64,000 bases of DNA from Sphingobium phenoxybenzoativorans (GTDB lineage Bacteria; Pseudomonadota; Alphaproteobacteria; Sphingomonadales; Sphingomonadaceae). The notes below the pieces were generated by a model that made no database searches, had not been told where the DNA came from, and saw nothing but the letters and a program-made list of their open reading frames with translations. Position 1 is the first letter of the stretch, and each line of letters begins with the position of its first letter. Location of the stretch: the NCBI RefSeq assembly GCF_001757355.1, contig NZ_MINO01000007.1, forward strand, positions 1 through 64,000, read 5' to 3'. The translations under genes were made by a program, and so were the position numbers. Positions 24,211 to 32,092 of the stretch are shown in pieces.

Positions 24211-24220
24211 TTGCATGTAA
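24211..24220. promoter_or_regulatory. TTGCATGTAA operator (one mismatch), thiolase operon
   Basis: Nine of ten bases match. The site is 18 bp upstream of the thiolase start at 24193, and its centre is 63 bp from the perfect copy serving the divergent operon. Confidence 0.65.
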
Positions 24221-24273
24221 TCAACGCCAGGATGGCATTGAGCTCTGGACTGCACTATAGACTCATGCCAATA

Positions 24274-24283
24274 TTGCATGCAA
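24274..24283. promoter_or_regulatory. TTGCATGCAA operator (perfect), forward NTF2-SDR operon
   Basis: Perfect palindrome, extended to ATTGCATGCAAT, 24 bp upstream of the start at 24308. Confidence 0.75.
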
Positions 24284-24307
24284 TAAAAGTTTGGCACGGA
24301 GAGAGAT

Positions 24308-24811
24308 ATGGCGACCGATGCGTTGACGCTTTTCATGGACCATAAGGAAATCGAGGACAAGGTGGGGCTTTGGTGCCGCATCGTCGATACGCACGCCATG
24401 AACCGCATGGGCGAGGTGTTCGCGGACGACATATTCTGGGATTATGGCAAGGGCACCACTGAGCAGGGCCTGAAGAACATAACCCACCGGATCGAGGCGC
24501 ATCTGGTGGACACGCCGAACTGCAGCGCGACGCAGCACCGCTTGGCCAATATGCGCATCGACGTAAATGGCGATGAAGCCGAAAGCGAAGCCTATTTCGT
24601 GGGCGTACATGCGGGCGCCGGCGAATATGAGGGCAAGACCCTCCTGCAATGGGGCAATTACAACGATTTCTGGAAACGGACGCCGGATGGATGGCGGATC
24701 AGCCGGCGCATCTATCGCATCGATATCTCCGACGGCCCGATGGGCATCGTCTATGGCGGCGCAACGGCCGACATGTGGCAGGCCGGCGACGATCGCCGCG
24801 TGGGCCGCTGA
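24308..24811 (+). CDS. NTF2/SnoaL-like protein
   Basis: 167 aa. The N-terminal helices KEIEDKVGLWCRIVDTHAM and the strand VFADDIFWDYGKG, then NITHRIEAHL, and the final strand pair GWRISRRIYRIDIS match SnoaL-like/aromatic-ring-dioxygenase-beta-like folds. A His-rich stretch (TQHRLANMRIDV) lies at the position that often lines the pocket. Known relatives are cyclases, ketosteroid-type isomerases, dehydratases, or inactive partners; which applies here is unknown. First gene of the operon NTF2-SDR-NTF2-NTF2, so three of the nine family members are cotranscribed. Confidence 0.75.
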   Translation: MATDALTLFMDHKEIEDKVGLWCRIVDTHAMNRMGEVFADDIFWDYGKGTTEQGLKNITHRIEAHLVDTPNCSATQHRLANMRIDVNGDEAESEAYFVGVHAGAGEYEGKTLLQWGNYNDFWKRTPDGWRISRRIYRIDISDGPMGIVYGGATADMWQAGDDRRVGR

Positions 24812-24837
24812 ACAGAATATAGGAAAAGGGACAGGAT

Positions 24838-25596
24838 ATGGATTTTTCGGGCAAGGTGGCGCTGGTCACCGGTGGCAGTTCAGGCATCGGCGAGGCGACC
24901 GCCATACGCTTTGCGCAGGCGGGCGCGCGGGTCGTGATCACCGGGACGCGCGCCGATGTTGGCGAAGCGAAAGCCGCGGCTTTGCGCGACGCAGGACATG
25001 AAGTGCAATTCGTCGCAGGAGATGTGTCGCAAGAAGCCGACGTCAAAGGCTGGGTTGACGCAACGCTCGACCATTATGGGCGGCTCGATTTCGCGGTGAA
25101 CAGCGCGGGCGTATACCAATATGAAGCCGGTACGATCGTCGACATTGCGTCTGACTATTGGGACCGCCTGATCGCGATCAACCTGCGCGGCATCTATCTT
25201 TCAATGAAATATGAAATTTCGGCGATGCTCCGTTCCGGCGGTGGGTCCGTGGTCAATGTGGCGTCGGGCGCGGGACTCAGGGCAGTGCCGATGGCATCGG
25301 CCTATGTGGCGGCCAAGCATGGCGTGATCGGGCTCACAAAAACGGCGGCTGTCGATTTCGGATCGCAGAATGTGCGCGTTAACGTGATTTGCCCCGGCCT
25401 AGTCAAAACAGGGATGACCACATTCCTCGACCAGATAGAGCCAGAAGTCGCCTCCCAATATTACAAGGCAAACGCCATGGAGCGCATCGGCCTGCCGGAA
25501 GAAATCGCGGACGCAGCGGCGTGGCTCTGCTCGCCGGGCGCTTCCTTCACCACCGGCCTCATCATGCCAGTCGATGGTGGCTACAGCGTCAAATAA
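24838..25596 (+). CDS. short-chain dehydrogenase/reductase
   Basis: 252 aa classical SDR: VTGGSSGIGEAT, NSAGVYQYEAG, Ser in NVASGAGLRAVP, YVAAK, RVNVICPGLVKTGM, and the end GLIMPVDGGYSVK. The ATG at 24838 has AAGGGACAGG upstream. The NxAG motif reads NSAG. It stands between NTF2-like genes, 26 nt after the first and 14 nt before the second. An NAD-dependent alcohol oxidation or ketone reduction coupled to an isomerase or dehydratase step of the NTF2-like proteins is a reasonable guess. Substrate not known. Confidence 0.9.
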   Translation: MDFSGKVALVTGGSSGIGEATAIRFAQAGARVVITGTRADVGEAKAAALRDAGHEVQFVAGDVSQEADVKGWVDATLDHYGRLDFAVNSAGVYQYEAGTIVDIASDYWDRLIAINLRGIYLSMKYEISAMLRSGGGSVVNVASGAGLRAVPMASAYVAAKHGVIGLTKTAAVDFGSQNVRVNVICPGLVKTGMTTFLDQIEPEVASQYYKANAMERIGLPEEIADAAAWLCSPGASFTTGLIMPVDGGYSVK

Positions 25597-25610
25597 GCAA
25601 GGATCGCACC

Positions 25611-26138
25611 ATGGGCACTATCGATACGCAGACACTGATCGACCGCGCGATGATCTCCGATCAGGTCTATCGTTACATGAAGGGTCTGGACACGCGCGAC
25701 TTTGACCTCGTCATGTCCGTACTCTCGCGGCCTTTTCACATGCAGGCCAATCAGCTCGGCATAGATCGTGAGATGATGCCGGAGGAATATGTCACCAAGC
25801 TGGGACCGAAGAAGTTCCTGCCCGGTTTCGACGTCACCGTTCACATCAGCACCAACCATCTGATCACAGTCGATGGCGATACGGCGCATGTGGAGACCAA
25901 GCTCTACGCCTGTCATTATATCCAGGAGGAGGATAGCGGCGACCGCAGGAATATCGGCGGAAACCGCACGCCTGGCGTCAATATCCACTGCAACAAGCAG
26001 ATGCCATGGGAAGGGTGGCTCACGCGCCAGCCCGATGGCGGGTGGCTGTTCCACAAGGTCCGCATGGGTACCTTCGCCAGCGAGGGCGACACGACGGCCT
26101 TTGACATTTCGCTCCAGCGCTCAGGCCATCTGGTATGA
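25611..26138 (+). CDS. NTF2/SnoaL-like protein
   Basis: 175 aa from the ATG at 25611; the frame is open far upstream (to 25389) but overlaps the SDR gene there. Helix IDRAMISDQVYRYMKGLDTR followed by DFDLVMSVLSRPFHM is the N-terminal helix pair of the fold. A His-containing strand set (VTVHISTNHLITVDGD, THVETKLYACHYIQEE region) and the end GGWLFHKVRMGTFA fit SnoaL-like dehydratase/isomerase relatives. The exact reaction is open. Its stop overlaps the start of the next NTF2-like gene by 4 nt, which suggests that the two proteins may form a hetero-oligomer. Confidence 0.73.
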   Translation: MGTIDTQTLIDRAMISDQVYRYMKGLDTRDFDLVMSVLSRPFHMQANQLGIDREMMPEEYVTKLGPKKFLPGFDVTVHISTNHLITVDGDTAHVETKLYACHYIQEEDSGDRRNIGGNRTPGVNIHCNKQMPWEGWLTRQPDGGWLFHKVRMGTFASEGDTTAFDISLQRSGHLV

Positions 26139-26653
26139 ATGCCCATCCGGCAGAAGTGCCATCATCGGCGCAACTGCCGGACCGGCTCGCCATCCTCAAT
26201 CTGCTGGGCATTTACTCCGCCTATGCCAATGACGGCGATCTGGAAGGATGGGGAAGCCTGTTCGCGGATGACGCGATCTTCGAAATCCATTTGCCGGACG
26301 GAACCTACCCGGTCGATAAAGCCACGCTGCTGGCTGGGGAAAAGCATATTTTCCAGCTCTACCGGGACCGCAAGGCCAACCCTGCCAGCGGGGAACGGCG
26401 GCTTTTCCTCTTTTCAAACCCCTATGTCGCCCGCCAAAGTATCGGCGATGCCGATGTCGGCGTGACGATGACGCTTGTCCGCACCAGCCCGGATGGTCCC
26501 CATCCGCATATCGAAGCAACGGGAACCTATACGGGCACATTGGTAAAGCGCGAAAATATATGGCTTATCCATCGCTGGCGCGTCCAAACGGACCGGACGC
26601 CCGAACCGATGCAGGATGGCCCGGCCCATCCCGACGCAGCATGGGAGAATTGA
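26135..26653 (+). CDS. NTF2/SnoaL-like protein
   Basis: 172 aa, start at the ATGA overlap with the previous gene. LPDRLAILNLLGIYSAYAND, then GDLEGWGSLFADDAIFEI, is the typical N-terminus, and TGTYTGTLVKRENIWLIHRW is the C-terminal strand pair. It is clearly related to the protein at 4965-5528: the same RLAIxNL start, SGERR/SGERK, NPYV, and TGTYxGxLVKR. The shared SGER-NPYV signature defines a subgroup of two within the nine. Last gene of the operon starting at 24308; converges with the MaoC-type hydratase. Activity unknown. Confidence 0.75.
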   Translation: MNAHPAEVPSSAQLPDRLAILNLLGIYSAYANDGDLEGWGSLFADDAIFEIHLPDGTYPVDKATLLAGEKHIFQLYRDRKANPASGERRLFLFSNPYVARQSIGDADVGVTMTLVRTSPDGPHPHIEATGTYTGTLVKRENIWLIHRWRVQTDRTPEPMQDGPAHPDAAWEN

Positions 26654-26694
26654 CGCGGCCGCACAATCTATCGGCCTGACCACCCCCAACCGTT

Positions 26695-27549
26695 TTAGCG
26701 AACCTCCGCGCATCCATTCTGGATGACCGTTGCATTCCGCGCTTTGACCCGCGCCTGGAACGACACGAGGTCGCCGTCACGCCACAGATCGACGGTCACA
26801 ACATCCCCCGGATAGACAGGTGCGGAGAAACGCAGCTTGTGGCTCACCATCCGTTCCGGCTCGAATGCCGCATAATGCTGCAGGACAGCTCTGCAGCAGA
26901 TGCCGAAGGTGCAAAGCCCGTGTAATATGGGCCGGTCGAACCCCGCCCGGCGCGCAGCCTCTGGATCGGCATGCAGGGGATTACGATCCCCCGCCAGACG
27001 ATAGAGCAGCGCCTGATCGGCGCGCGTCACATAGTCCACGGATTTGTCGGGTGGCCGGTCCGGCACGATGTGAGGCGCAGCGCCTCCCGTTGCCGGGCCT
27101 CCAAAATGCCCGTCAGCGCGCGCGAACCATCCAACAGAAAGCGTGACATAAGGCGCGCCAGTCTCGGCATCCCGCAACGTGGTTTCGGCCATCAGTATGG
27201 CGCCCTTGTCGCCCTTATCGATGGCGGCGACGATGCCTCCATCCGCCTTCACGCGCGCAGACGCAGGTAGCGGCCTGTGCAGCCGGATTGCCTGCTCCGC
27301 ATGGACGACCCGGCTGTAATCGACACCGGTCTCCGCCAGTGGCGGGTTGGAGCCCCAGGCCGCAACCGTCGCAAAGGACGGAACGACCTTCAGATCCTTC
27401 TCATAGACAAAGGCCAATTCGTCCGTGTCCAACGGATCGCCCCCCATGCCTATGCCAAGGGCGTAGAGCATCGCGTCACGATCGCTCCAGACAAATTCGC
27501 GATCGGGGGATCGGACTTTCAACAGCGCTTCATAGGGAATCACGGGCAT
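26695..27549 (-). CDS. (R)-specific enoyl-CoA hydratase, MaoC / MFE-2 hydratase-2 type
   Basis: 284 aa, a double hot-dog protein. The C-terminal half holds the hydratase-2 motif YRLAGDRNPLHADP (catalytic Asp and His) followed by GFDRPILHGLCTFG. The N-terminal half (YALGIGMGGDPLD) is the substrate-binding degenerate repeat. This domain hydrates trans-2-enoyl-CoA to (3R)-hydroxyacyl-CoA, usually of branched or sterol-like side chains. Together with the MFE-2-like SDR at 20472 and a thiolase it would complete one beta-oxidation round. It has its own operator 27 bp upstream, between it and the GntR gene, so it is a separate transcription unit. Confidence 0.93.
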   Translation of the reverse strand: MPVIPYEALLKVRSPDREFVWSDRDAMLYALGIGMGGDPLDTDELAFVYEKDLKVVPSFATVAAWGSNPPLAETGVDYSRVVHAEQAIRLHRPLPASARVKADGGIVAAIDKGDKGAILMAETTLRDAETGAPYVTLSVGWFARADGHFGGPATGGAAPHIVPDRPPDKSVDYVTRADQALLYRLAGDRNPLHADPEAARRAGFDRPILHGLCTFGICCRAVLQHYAAFEPERMVSHKLRFSAPVYPGDVVTVDLWRDGDLVSFQARVKARNATVIQNGCAEVR

Positions 27550-27575
27550 CTCCTGACGCCCCGTTTATGCCCTCA

Positions 27576-27585
27576 TTGCATGCAA
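27576..27585. promoter_or_regulatory. TTGCATGCAA operator (perfect), MaoC hydratase gene
   Basis: Perfect palindrome, extended to ATTGCATGCAAT, 27 bp upstream of the hydratase start at 27549 and 10 bp downstream of the GntR stop. Confidence 0.75.
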
Positions 27586-27594
27586 TTCAATGCG

Positions 27595-28326
27595 TCAGGC
27601 CGCCTGATCTTCTTCTTCCGTCTGATTGGATACAGCCTCGAAAGCACCGCGGAGCAATTCGCGGTTGGCGTATACATGCTCGCGCATCAGGGCCTCCGCC
27701 CTCGCCCCCTCGCCGCGCATCATCGCTTCCACGATATGCACATGGTCGTGGTGCGACCGGAGGCGCTGTTCGCGGGTGTGCACCTTCTGGAAGAAATCCG
27801 AATCCGGGTTCAGGCGGCTGTCGAAAATGCGGGGAAAAAAGCGGATCTGCCGCATGATCGGATCCAGATGCCTGTTATGCGACGCCTCCAGCAAAGCATA
27901 GTGAAACTGGGAGTTCAGTGCCCGCCACGCGGCCTGCTGCGCAGGACCCCATTCAGGTGAGCGGAAGATTTCCTCACCCTGCTCGATAATCTCCAAAAAC
28001 GCCGCTTTACCGGCATCATCCATGCCTCGTTCGGCAATGACGCGGCAAGCCAGCCCTTCCAAAGTGCCGCGCACATCATAAGCGTCCAGCACATCGCTAA
28101 GCTCGACGCTCCGCACGATATAGCCGCGATTGGGGTAGTAAACGAGCAGGTCCTCATTCGCGAGAACGCGCAGCGCATCGCGAATCGGTGTCCTCGATAC
28201 GCCAAGATCGGAAGCCAGGGTCGCCTCGTGCAGGTGCGCGCCGGGACCATATTTCCCATCCAGAATCCGCTCGCGAATCTCTGAGATCACCTGCTCGGTA
28301 ACCGTTACCATTCCTGTCGTCCCCAT
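27595..28326 (-). CDS. GntR-family regulator, FadR/VanR (FCD) subfamily; probable master regulator of the island
   Basis: 243 aa. Winged helix-turn-helix at residues 10-75: EQVISEIRERILDGKYGPGA, then ATLASDLGVSRTPIRDALRVL and the wing YYPNRGYIV. From about residue 85 the all-helical FCD effector domain follows, with His residues at FHYALLEASHNRH and HDHVHIVEAM, possible metal or ligand contacts. VanR-like members of this subfamily bind ATTG-N4-CAAT palindromes and release them when an acid or acyl-CoA binds. The island's repeated TTGCATGCAA fits that form. One perfect copy lies 38 bp upstream of this gene in the divergent gap, which suggests autoregulation. The effector is unknown. An alternative start at 28311 is possible. 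Confidence 0.93.
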   Translation of the reverse strand: MGTTGMVTVTEQVISEIRERILDGKYGPGAHLHEATLASDLGVSRTPIRDALRVLANEDLLVYYPNRGYIVRSVELSDVLDAYDVRGTLEGLACRVIAERGMDDAGKAAFLEIIEQGEEIFRSPEWGPAQQAAWRALNSQFHYALLEASHNRHLDPIMRQIRFFPRIFDSRLNPDSDFFQKVHTREQRLRSHHDHVHIVEAMMRGEGARAEALMREHVYANRELLRGAFEAVSNQTEEEDQAA

Positions 28327-28364
28327 TTCTTACAAAGCATCACGAAATTTTCTCAAAACCAAGT

Positions 28365-28374
28365 TTGCATGCAA
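28365..28374. promoter_or_regulatory. TTGCATGCAA operator (perfect) between gntR-type gene and flavoprotein operon
   Basis: Perfect palindrome 38 bp from the regulator start (28326) and 108 bp from the flavoprotein start (28483). This is the expected place for an autoregulatory and divergent operator. Confidence 0.8.
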
Positions 28375-28482
28375 CCTTGGTTTTCGGTATCAACCTTAGC
28401 AGTGGTCGCCGGCAATTGCATCCAAAGAAGAATGCGCCGCGATAAGGCCGCAGTTACGGCGAGTATCAGGAGTGAAGTCGAA

Positions 28483-29958
28483 ATGGCTTGGGACGTAGTT
28501 GTAATCGGTTGCGGAGTCGCAGGTTTGTCTGCCGCAGTGACGGCGGCGGAAGGCGGAGCGAAGGTCGCGCTGCTGGAGCGTGCGCCCTATGACGAGCGGG
28601 GCGGCAATTCGCGCTACACCGAAGCCTGGATGCGCATGAAGACCGAGGACGAGGTTGCGGACGATTTGATCGACCTGTTCCTGGAACGCGGGCATGGCGC
28701 GATCGGGCCGGAATTTCTGAAGGAAGTTTCGAACGATTATGAGAATTGGCCGCAGAATGTGCGCGCCTATCCATTCAACGATCCCGAAATCGTCGGTTCG
28801 CTCGCCGAAAATGCGCCGGGTACGATGGCGTGGCTGAAGGAACATGGCGTCAAATTCACGTTCCACAGCCCGATGCTGCTGCAGAAAGGCCCGGAACGCA
28901 TGGGGCCGAGCGGCGGCGGCCTGGCCATTGTGGAAGCGCTGGCGACGTCCGCTGAAAAGCTGGGTGTCGAAATCATGTATCAGACGACCGGGCGGTCGCT
29001 GTTGCTGGATGACGCCGGGAATATCCGGGGCGTGCGCTGCTGGTCGAAAGAAAAGGGCAATTTCGCGATCGAAACGCCCAATGTTGTGATCGCGTCCGGC
29101 GGCTATCAGGGCAATCTGGAAATGATGACCCGTTATGTCGGGCATAATGCGCATCTGACCCGCCCTGTCTCCCCTGGCGGCGTGTTCAACAAGGGCGAAG
29201 GCATTGAGATGATGCTGGCCGTCGGCGCCGCTCCAGCCGGACAATATGACATGTTCCACGGTGAGCCGGTCGATCCGCGGTCGCCCAAGCATGAGGCGCT
29301 GATCGCGGTCGTGAACTATGGCATCCTCGTCAATGTGCATGGCAAGCGGTTCATGGACGAAGGGTCGAACCGCTATGAATTGATCTATGACGATGTGTCG
29401 TGGACGATCATGCGGCAGAAGCTGGGCATCGCGCATCTGCTGTTCGACTCCCGCATGTTCGACATCCCCAATATCCGCACCCGCATCAAGACGGATCAGG
29501 AACCGATCCGCGCCTCCTCCATCGCGGAGATGGCCAGCAAGATCGGCGTGCCGGAGCGCGTCCTTATCGAAACCGTGCGCAGCTATAATGCGGCTACGGT
29601 TGAAGGTGATTATGACACGACGCGGCTGGACGATCTCCATACGCAGGGTCTGGCCCTGCCGAAATCGAACTGGGCGCGCCCGATCGACGAGAGCGATCTC
29701 TACGCCTACCCCATCATGTGCGCGAACACCTTCACGTGCGGCGGCGTAAAGATCACCAAGGATGCGCAGGTCGTGAACCGCGATGGTGAACCCATCCCCG
29801 GCCTGTACGCGTCGGGAGAGACGGTCGGCCTCTATTATAATCTGTATGTCGGGGCGACGTCCGTGCTGCGCGGGCTGGTGTTCGGGCGTCAGGCGGGCCG
29901 CAAGATATGCGAAACGCTTGGAGCGAAGGGCAAGACTACACCGTCGATTGCGGCCTGA
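28483..29958 (+). CDS. FAD-dependent dehydrogenase, TcuA / fumarate-reductase flavoprotein family
   Basis: 491 aa from the ATG at 28483, with AGGAG upstream; the open frame starts earlier but crosses the operator. FAD-binding VVVIGCGVAGLSAAV (residues 5-19) and LLERAPYDERGGNSRYTEA follow tricarballylate dehydrogenase TcuA; the C-terminal FAD loop is GLYASGETVGLYY. The family also includes 3-ketosteroid-1-dehydrogenase and flavocytochrome fumarate reductases, which introduce or reduce a C=C bond next to a carbonyl or carboxylate. No partner Fe-S protein (TcuB-type) gene is visible. It heads the operon with an SDR, an MHS transporter and a PQQ dehydrogenase. The substrate could be a cyclic ketone or a carboxylate. 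Confidence 0.9.
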   Translation: MAWDVVVIGCGVAGLSAAVTAAEGGAKVALLERAPYDERGGNSRYTEAWMRMKTEDEVADDLIDLFLERGHGAIGPEFLKEVSNDYENWPQNVRAYPFNDPEIVGSLAENAPGTMAWLKEHGVKFTFHSPMLLQKGPERMGPSGGGLAIVEALATSAEKLGVEIMYQTTGRSLLLDDAGNIRGVRCWSKEKGNFAIETPNVVIASGGYQGNLEMMTRYVGHNAHLTRPVSPGGVFNKGEGIEMMLAVGAAPAGQYDMFHGEPVDPRSPKHEALIAVVNYGILVNVHGKRFMDEGSNRYELIYDDVSWTIMRQKLGIAHLLFDSRMFDIPNIRTRIKTDQEPIRASSIAEMASKIGVPERVLIETVRSYNAATVEGDYDTTRLDDLHTQGLALPKSNWARPIDESDLYAYPIMCANTFTCGGVKITKDAQVVNRDGEPIPGLYASGETVGLYYNLYVGATSVLRGLVFGRQAGRKICETLGAKGKTTPSIAA

Positions 29959-30026
29959 CGCCGGCGGCGGACGCGTTCGGTGAGATGAAATAACAGGCAT
30001 CCGCGCAACGGCGGAGGGAGAGACAT

Positions 30027-30761
30027 ATGCCGGTTCTGGAAGGGAAAGTCGCGATCATCACAGGTGCGGCGCGGGGTCAGGGCGCTGCGGAGGCGCGGTT
30101 GTTCCATGCCGAGGGCGCAAAGGTGGTGTTGACCGATGTGACGGAGGACGGCCGCGCGCTTGCGGACGAACTTGGCGACCGCGCGCTGTTCCTGCCCCTC
30201 GACGTCGCTGATGAGGCAGCATGGCAAAATGTTGCGCAGCAAAGCGCCGGGCATTTCGGCGGAATCGACATCCTGATCAACAATGCGGGCATCACCGGTT
30301 ATGAACCGGTCGATGCGATCAGCACGGCGCAGTTGCAGCGTTACATGAACATCCATGTGTTCGGGGCGCTCTACGGAATACAGGCCGTAACGCCCTTCAT
30401 GGAAAAGGCCGGAAGCGGCGCTATCGTCAATGTGGCGTCGACGGCGGCGCTGCGCGGATATCCCACCTATCTGGGCTATGGCGTCAGCAAATGGGCTTTG
30501 CGCGGCCTGACTCGTTATGCATCGCACGATCTGGTTGGACGGAAGATCAGGATCAACACGATCCTTCCTGGCGGCGTGGAAACGCCCATGCTCATGCGCG
30601 ACGACGCAGGCACGCTCATCGATGCGGCGCGCGCCGCGGTTCCCATGAAGCGCTTTGCGACGGCAGAGGAAATCGCCAAGGTCGCACTGTTCCTCGCCAG
30701 CGACGCCTCAAGCTATATGACGGGCGCCGACATGGTTGTGGACGGCGGGCTGAACGCGTGA
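30027..30761 (+). CDS. SDR, hydroxysteroid-dehydrogenase-like
   Basis: 244 aa. The cofactor loop ITGAARGQGAAEARLF, with Arg-Gly-Gln-Gly, and LTDV after the second strand (Asp, NAD preference) are usual in 3alpha/20beta-hydroxysteroid dehydrogenase relatives. NNAGITGYEPV, Ser in NVASTAALRGYPT, YGVSK, and GADMVVDGGLNA complete it. Relatives oxidise secondary alcohols on rings; the true substrate is not shown by the sequence. The gene lies 68 nt behind the flavoprotein and 10 nt before the transporter, so alcohol oxidation followed by flavoprotein desaturation next to the ketone is a sensible pair. Confidence 0.9.
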   Translation: MPVLEGKVAIITGAARGQGAAEARLFHAEGAKVVLTDVTEDGRALADELGDRALFLPLDVADEAAWQNVAQQSAGHFGGIDILINNAGITGYEPVDAISTAQLQRYMNIHVFGALYGIQAVTPFMEKAGSGAIVNVASTAALRGYPTYLGYGVSKWALRGLTRYASHDLVGRKIRINTILPGGVETPMLMRDDAGTLIDAARAAVPMKRFATAEEIAKVALFLASDASSYMTGADMVVDGGLNA

Positions 30762-30771
30762 AACAGCCGCG

Positions 30772-32082
30772 ATGACGGCCGAGGCTATCCTGCAGAGCGC
30801 CCATGCGCCTTTGTCGTCACGCCGCCGGCTCAAGGCTATTATTGGCGGGGCGGCGGGCAATTTCGTCGAATGGTTCGACTGGTTCATCTTCGTTTCCTTC
30901 GCGATTTATTACGCGCCGATATTCTTTCCGAAGGGCGACCTGACTGTTCAGCTCCTGCAGTCCGCAGCGGTGCTTGCCTTGGGCTTCGTAGTGCGGCCGC
31001 TCGGCGCATGGCTGTTCGGCCTCTATGCTGACAGGCGTGGGCGGCGGGCCGCGCTCAGCCTGTCGGTGGGATTGATGTGCACCGGATCCTGCCTGATCGC
31101 GCTGACGCCGGGGTATGCCATTATCGGCGCCTTCGCCCCCGCCATCCTGCTTACCGCACGTCTGTTGCAGGGCCTGAGCGTGGGCGGAGAATATGGCGCA
31201 AGCGCTACCTATATCAGTGAGATGGCGGGTAGCGGCAGGCGCGGCTTCTGGTCGAGCTTCCAATGCGTGACTTTGGTGCTTGGGCAATTGTCCGCGCTGT
31301 GCCTGCTGATGCTGCTCCAGTCGCTGCTCAGCCCGGAAGCGCTGGCCAGTTGGGGGTGGCGGCTTGCCTTCCTGCTGGGAGCCGCGCTGGCTGTCGTCGT
31401 ATTCTGGATCCGGCGGGGCCTGGACGAAAGCCATTCATTCCGCGCGGCAGAGTCGGACAAGGTGCAAAATCGCGCCGCGCGGCACCTGCTGACCGAACAT
31501 CGCAGGGCCACCATCCTGGTATTCGCGTTGACGGCCGCAGGCAGCACCGGCTTCTATGTCTTTATCGGCTATATGCAGAAATTCCTGGTGAACACGTCCG
31601 GGTTCACTGCGCCGCAGGCGACCGCCATCATGGCCGTCGCGTTGGTGATATTCCTGCTTGCACAACCGCTGTTCGGCCTGCTGTCCGACATCATAGGCAG
31701 GCGGCGTTCGCTCATCATGTCGTTCGGCGCGACGGCCCTGTGCACTGTCCCCGTGATGCAGGCGCTGAGCACGGCGCGCCATCCGGCGGAAGCATTCGCG
31801 CTCATCCTTGTGCCGCTCCTGCTTTTCTCCGGCTACACCGCGATCGGCGCGGTCGTGAAAGCCGAACTCTATCCAGCCCATATCCGTGCGCTGGGCGTTG
31901 GCCTTCCCTACGCGCTGGCCAATGCCGTGTTCGGCGGAACGGGCGAGTTTCTCGCTTTGTGGTTCAAGCGCGTCGGGCGTGAGGACATGTTCTTTTACTA
32001 TCTGGCCGCCGTGATGCTGGCGGGTCTCATCGTGGCGCTGCTCCTGCCGGAGACGCGCGACCACGGCCTTATCGAGGATTGA
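30772..32082 (+). CDS. MFS transporter, metabolite:H+ symporter (KgtP/MHS) family
   Basis: 436 aa with about 12 hydrophobic segments. NFVEWFDWFIFVSFAIYYAP and FVVRPLGAWLFGLYADRRGRR (loop 2-3 signature), then RLLQGLSVGGEYGASATYISEM, are hallmarks of the MHS family that imports dicarboxylates, tricarboxylates and aromatic acids by proton symport. TcuC, the partner of TcuA in Salmonella, is in the same family, as are KgtP and ShiA. It lies in the inner membrane, between an SDR and the PQQ dehydrogenase, 10 nt and about 10 nt from its neighbours. The likely cargo is the acid formed by periplasmic oxidation or an external carboxylate. Confidence 0.92.
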   Translation: MTAEAILQSAHAPLSSRRRLKAIIGGAAGNFVEWFDWFIFVSFAIYYAPIFFPKGDLTVQLLQSAAVLALGFVVRPLGAWLFGLYADRRGRRAALSLSVGLMCTGSCLIALTPGYAIIGAFAPAILLTARLLQGLSVGGEYGASATYISEMAGSGRRGFWSSFQCVTLVLGQLSALCLLMLLQSLLSPEALASWGWRLAFLLGAALAVVVFWIRRGLDESHSFRAAESDKVQNRAARHLLTEHRRATILVFALTAAGSTGFYVFIGYMQKFLVNTSGFTAPQATAIMAVALVIFLLAQPLFGLLSDIIGRRRSLIMSFGATALCTVPVMQALSTARHPAEAFALILVPLLLFSGYTAIGAVVKAELYPAHIRALGVGLPYALANAVFGGTGEFLALWFKRVGREDMFFYYLAAVMLAGLIVALLLPETRDHGLIED

Positions 32083-32092
32083 GGATATGCTG

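Noticed and set aside
28483-29958. 3-Ketosteroid-delta1-dehydrogenase, implying a steroid pathway
   Set aside because: The N-terminal motif RGGNSRYTEA is that of TcuA-type proteins, and no KshAB, HsaC or other steroid-ring genes are present.
28396-30000. A 534-codon reverse frame over the flavoprotein gene
   Set aside because: The forward frame has a full FAD-binding protein; the reverse translation is Arg/His-rich without recognisable motifs.
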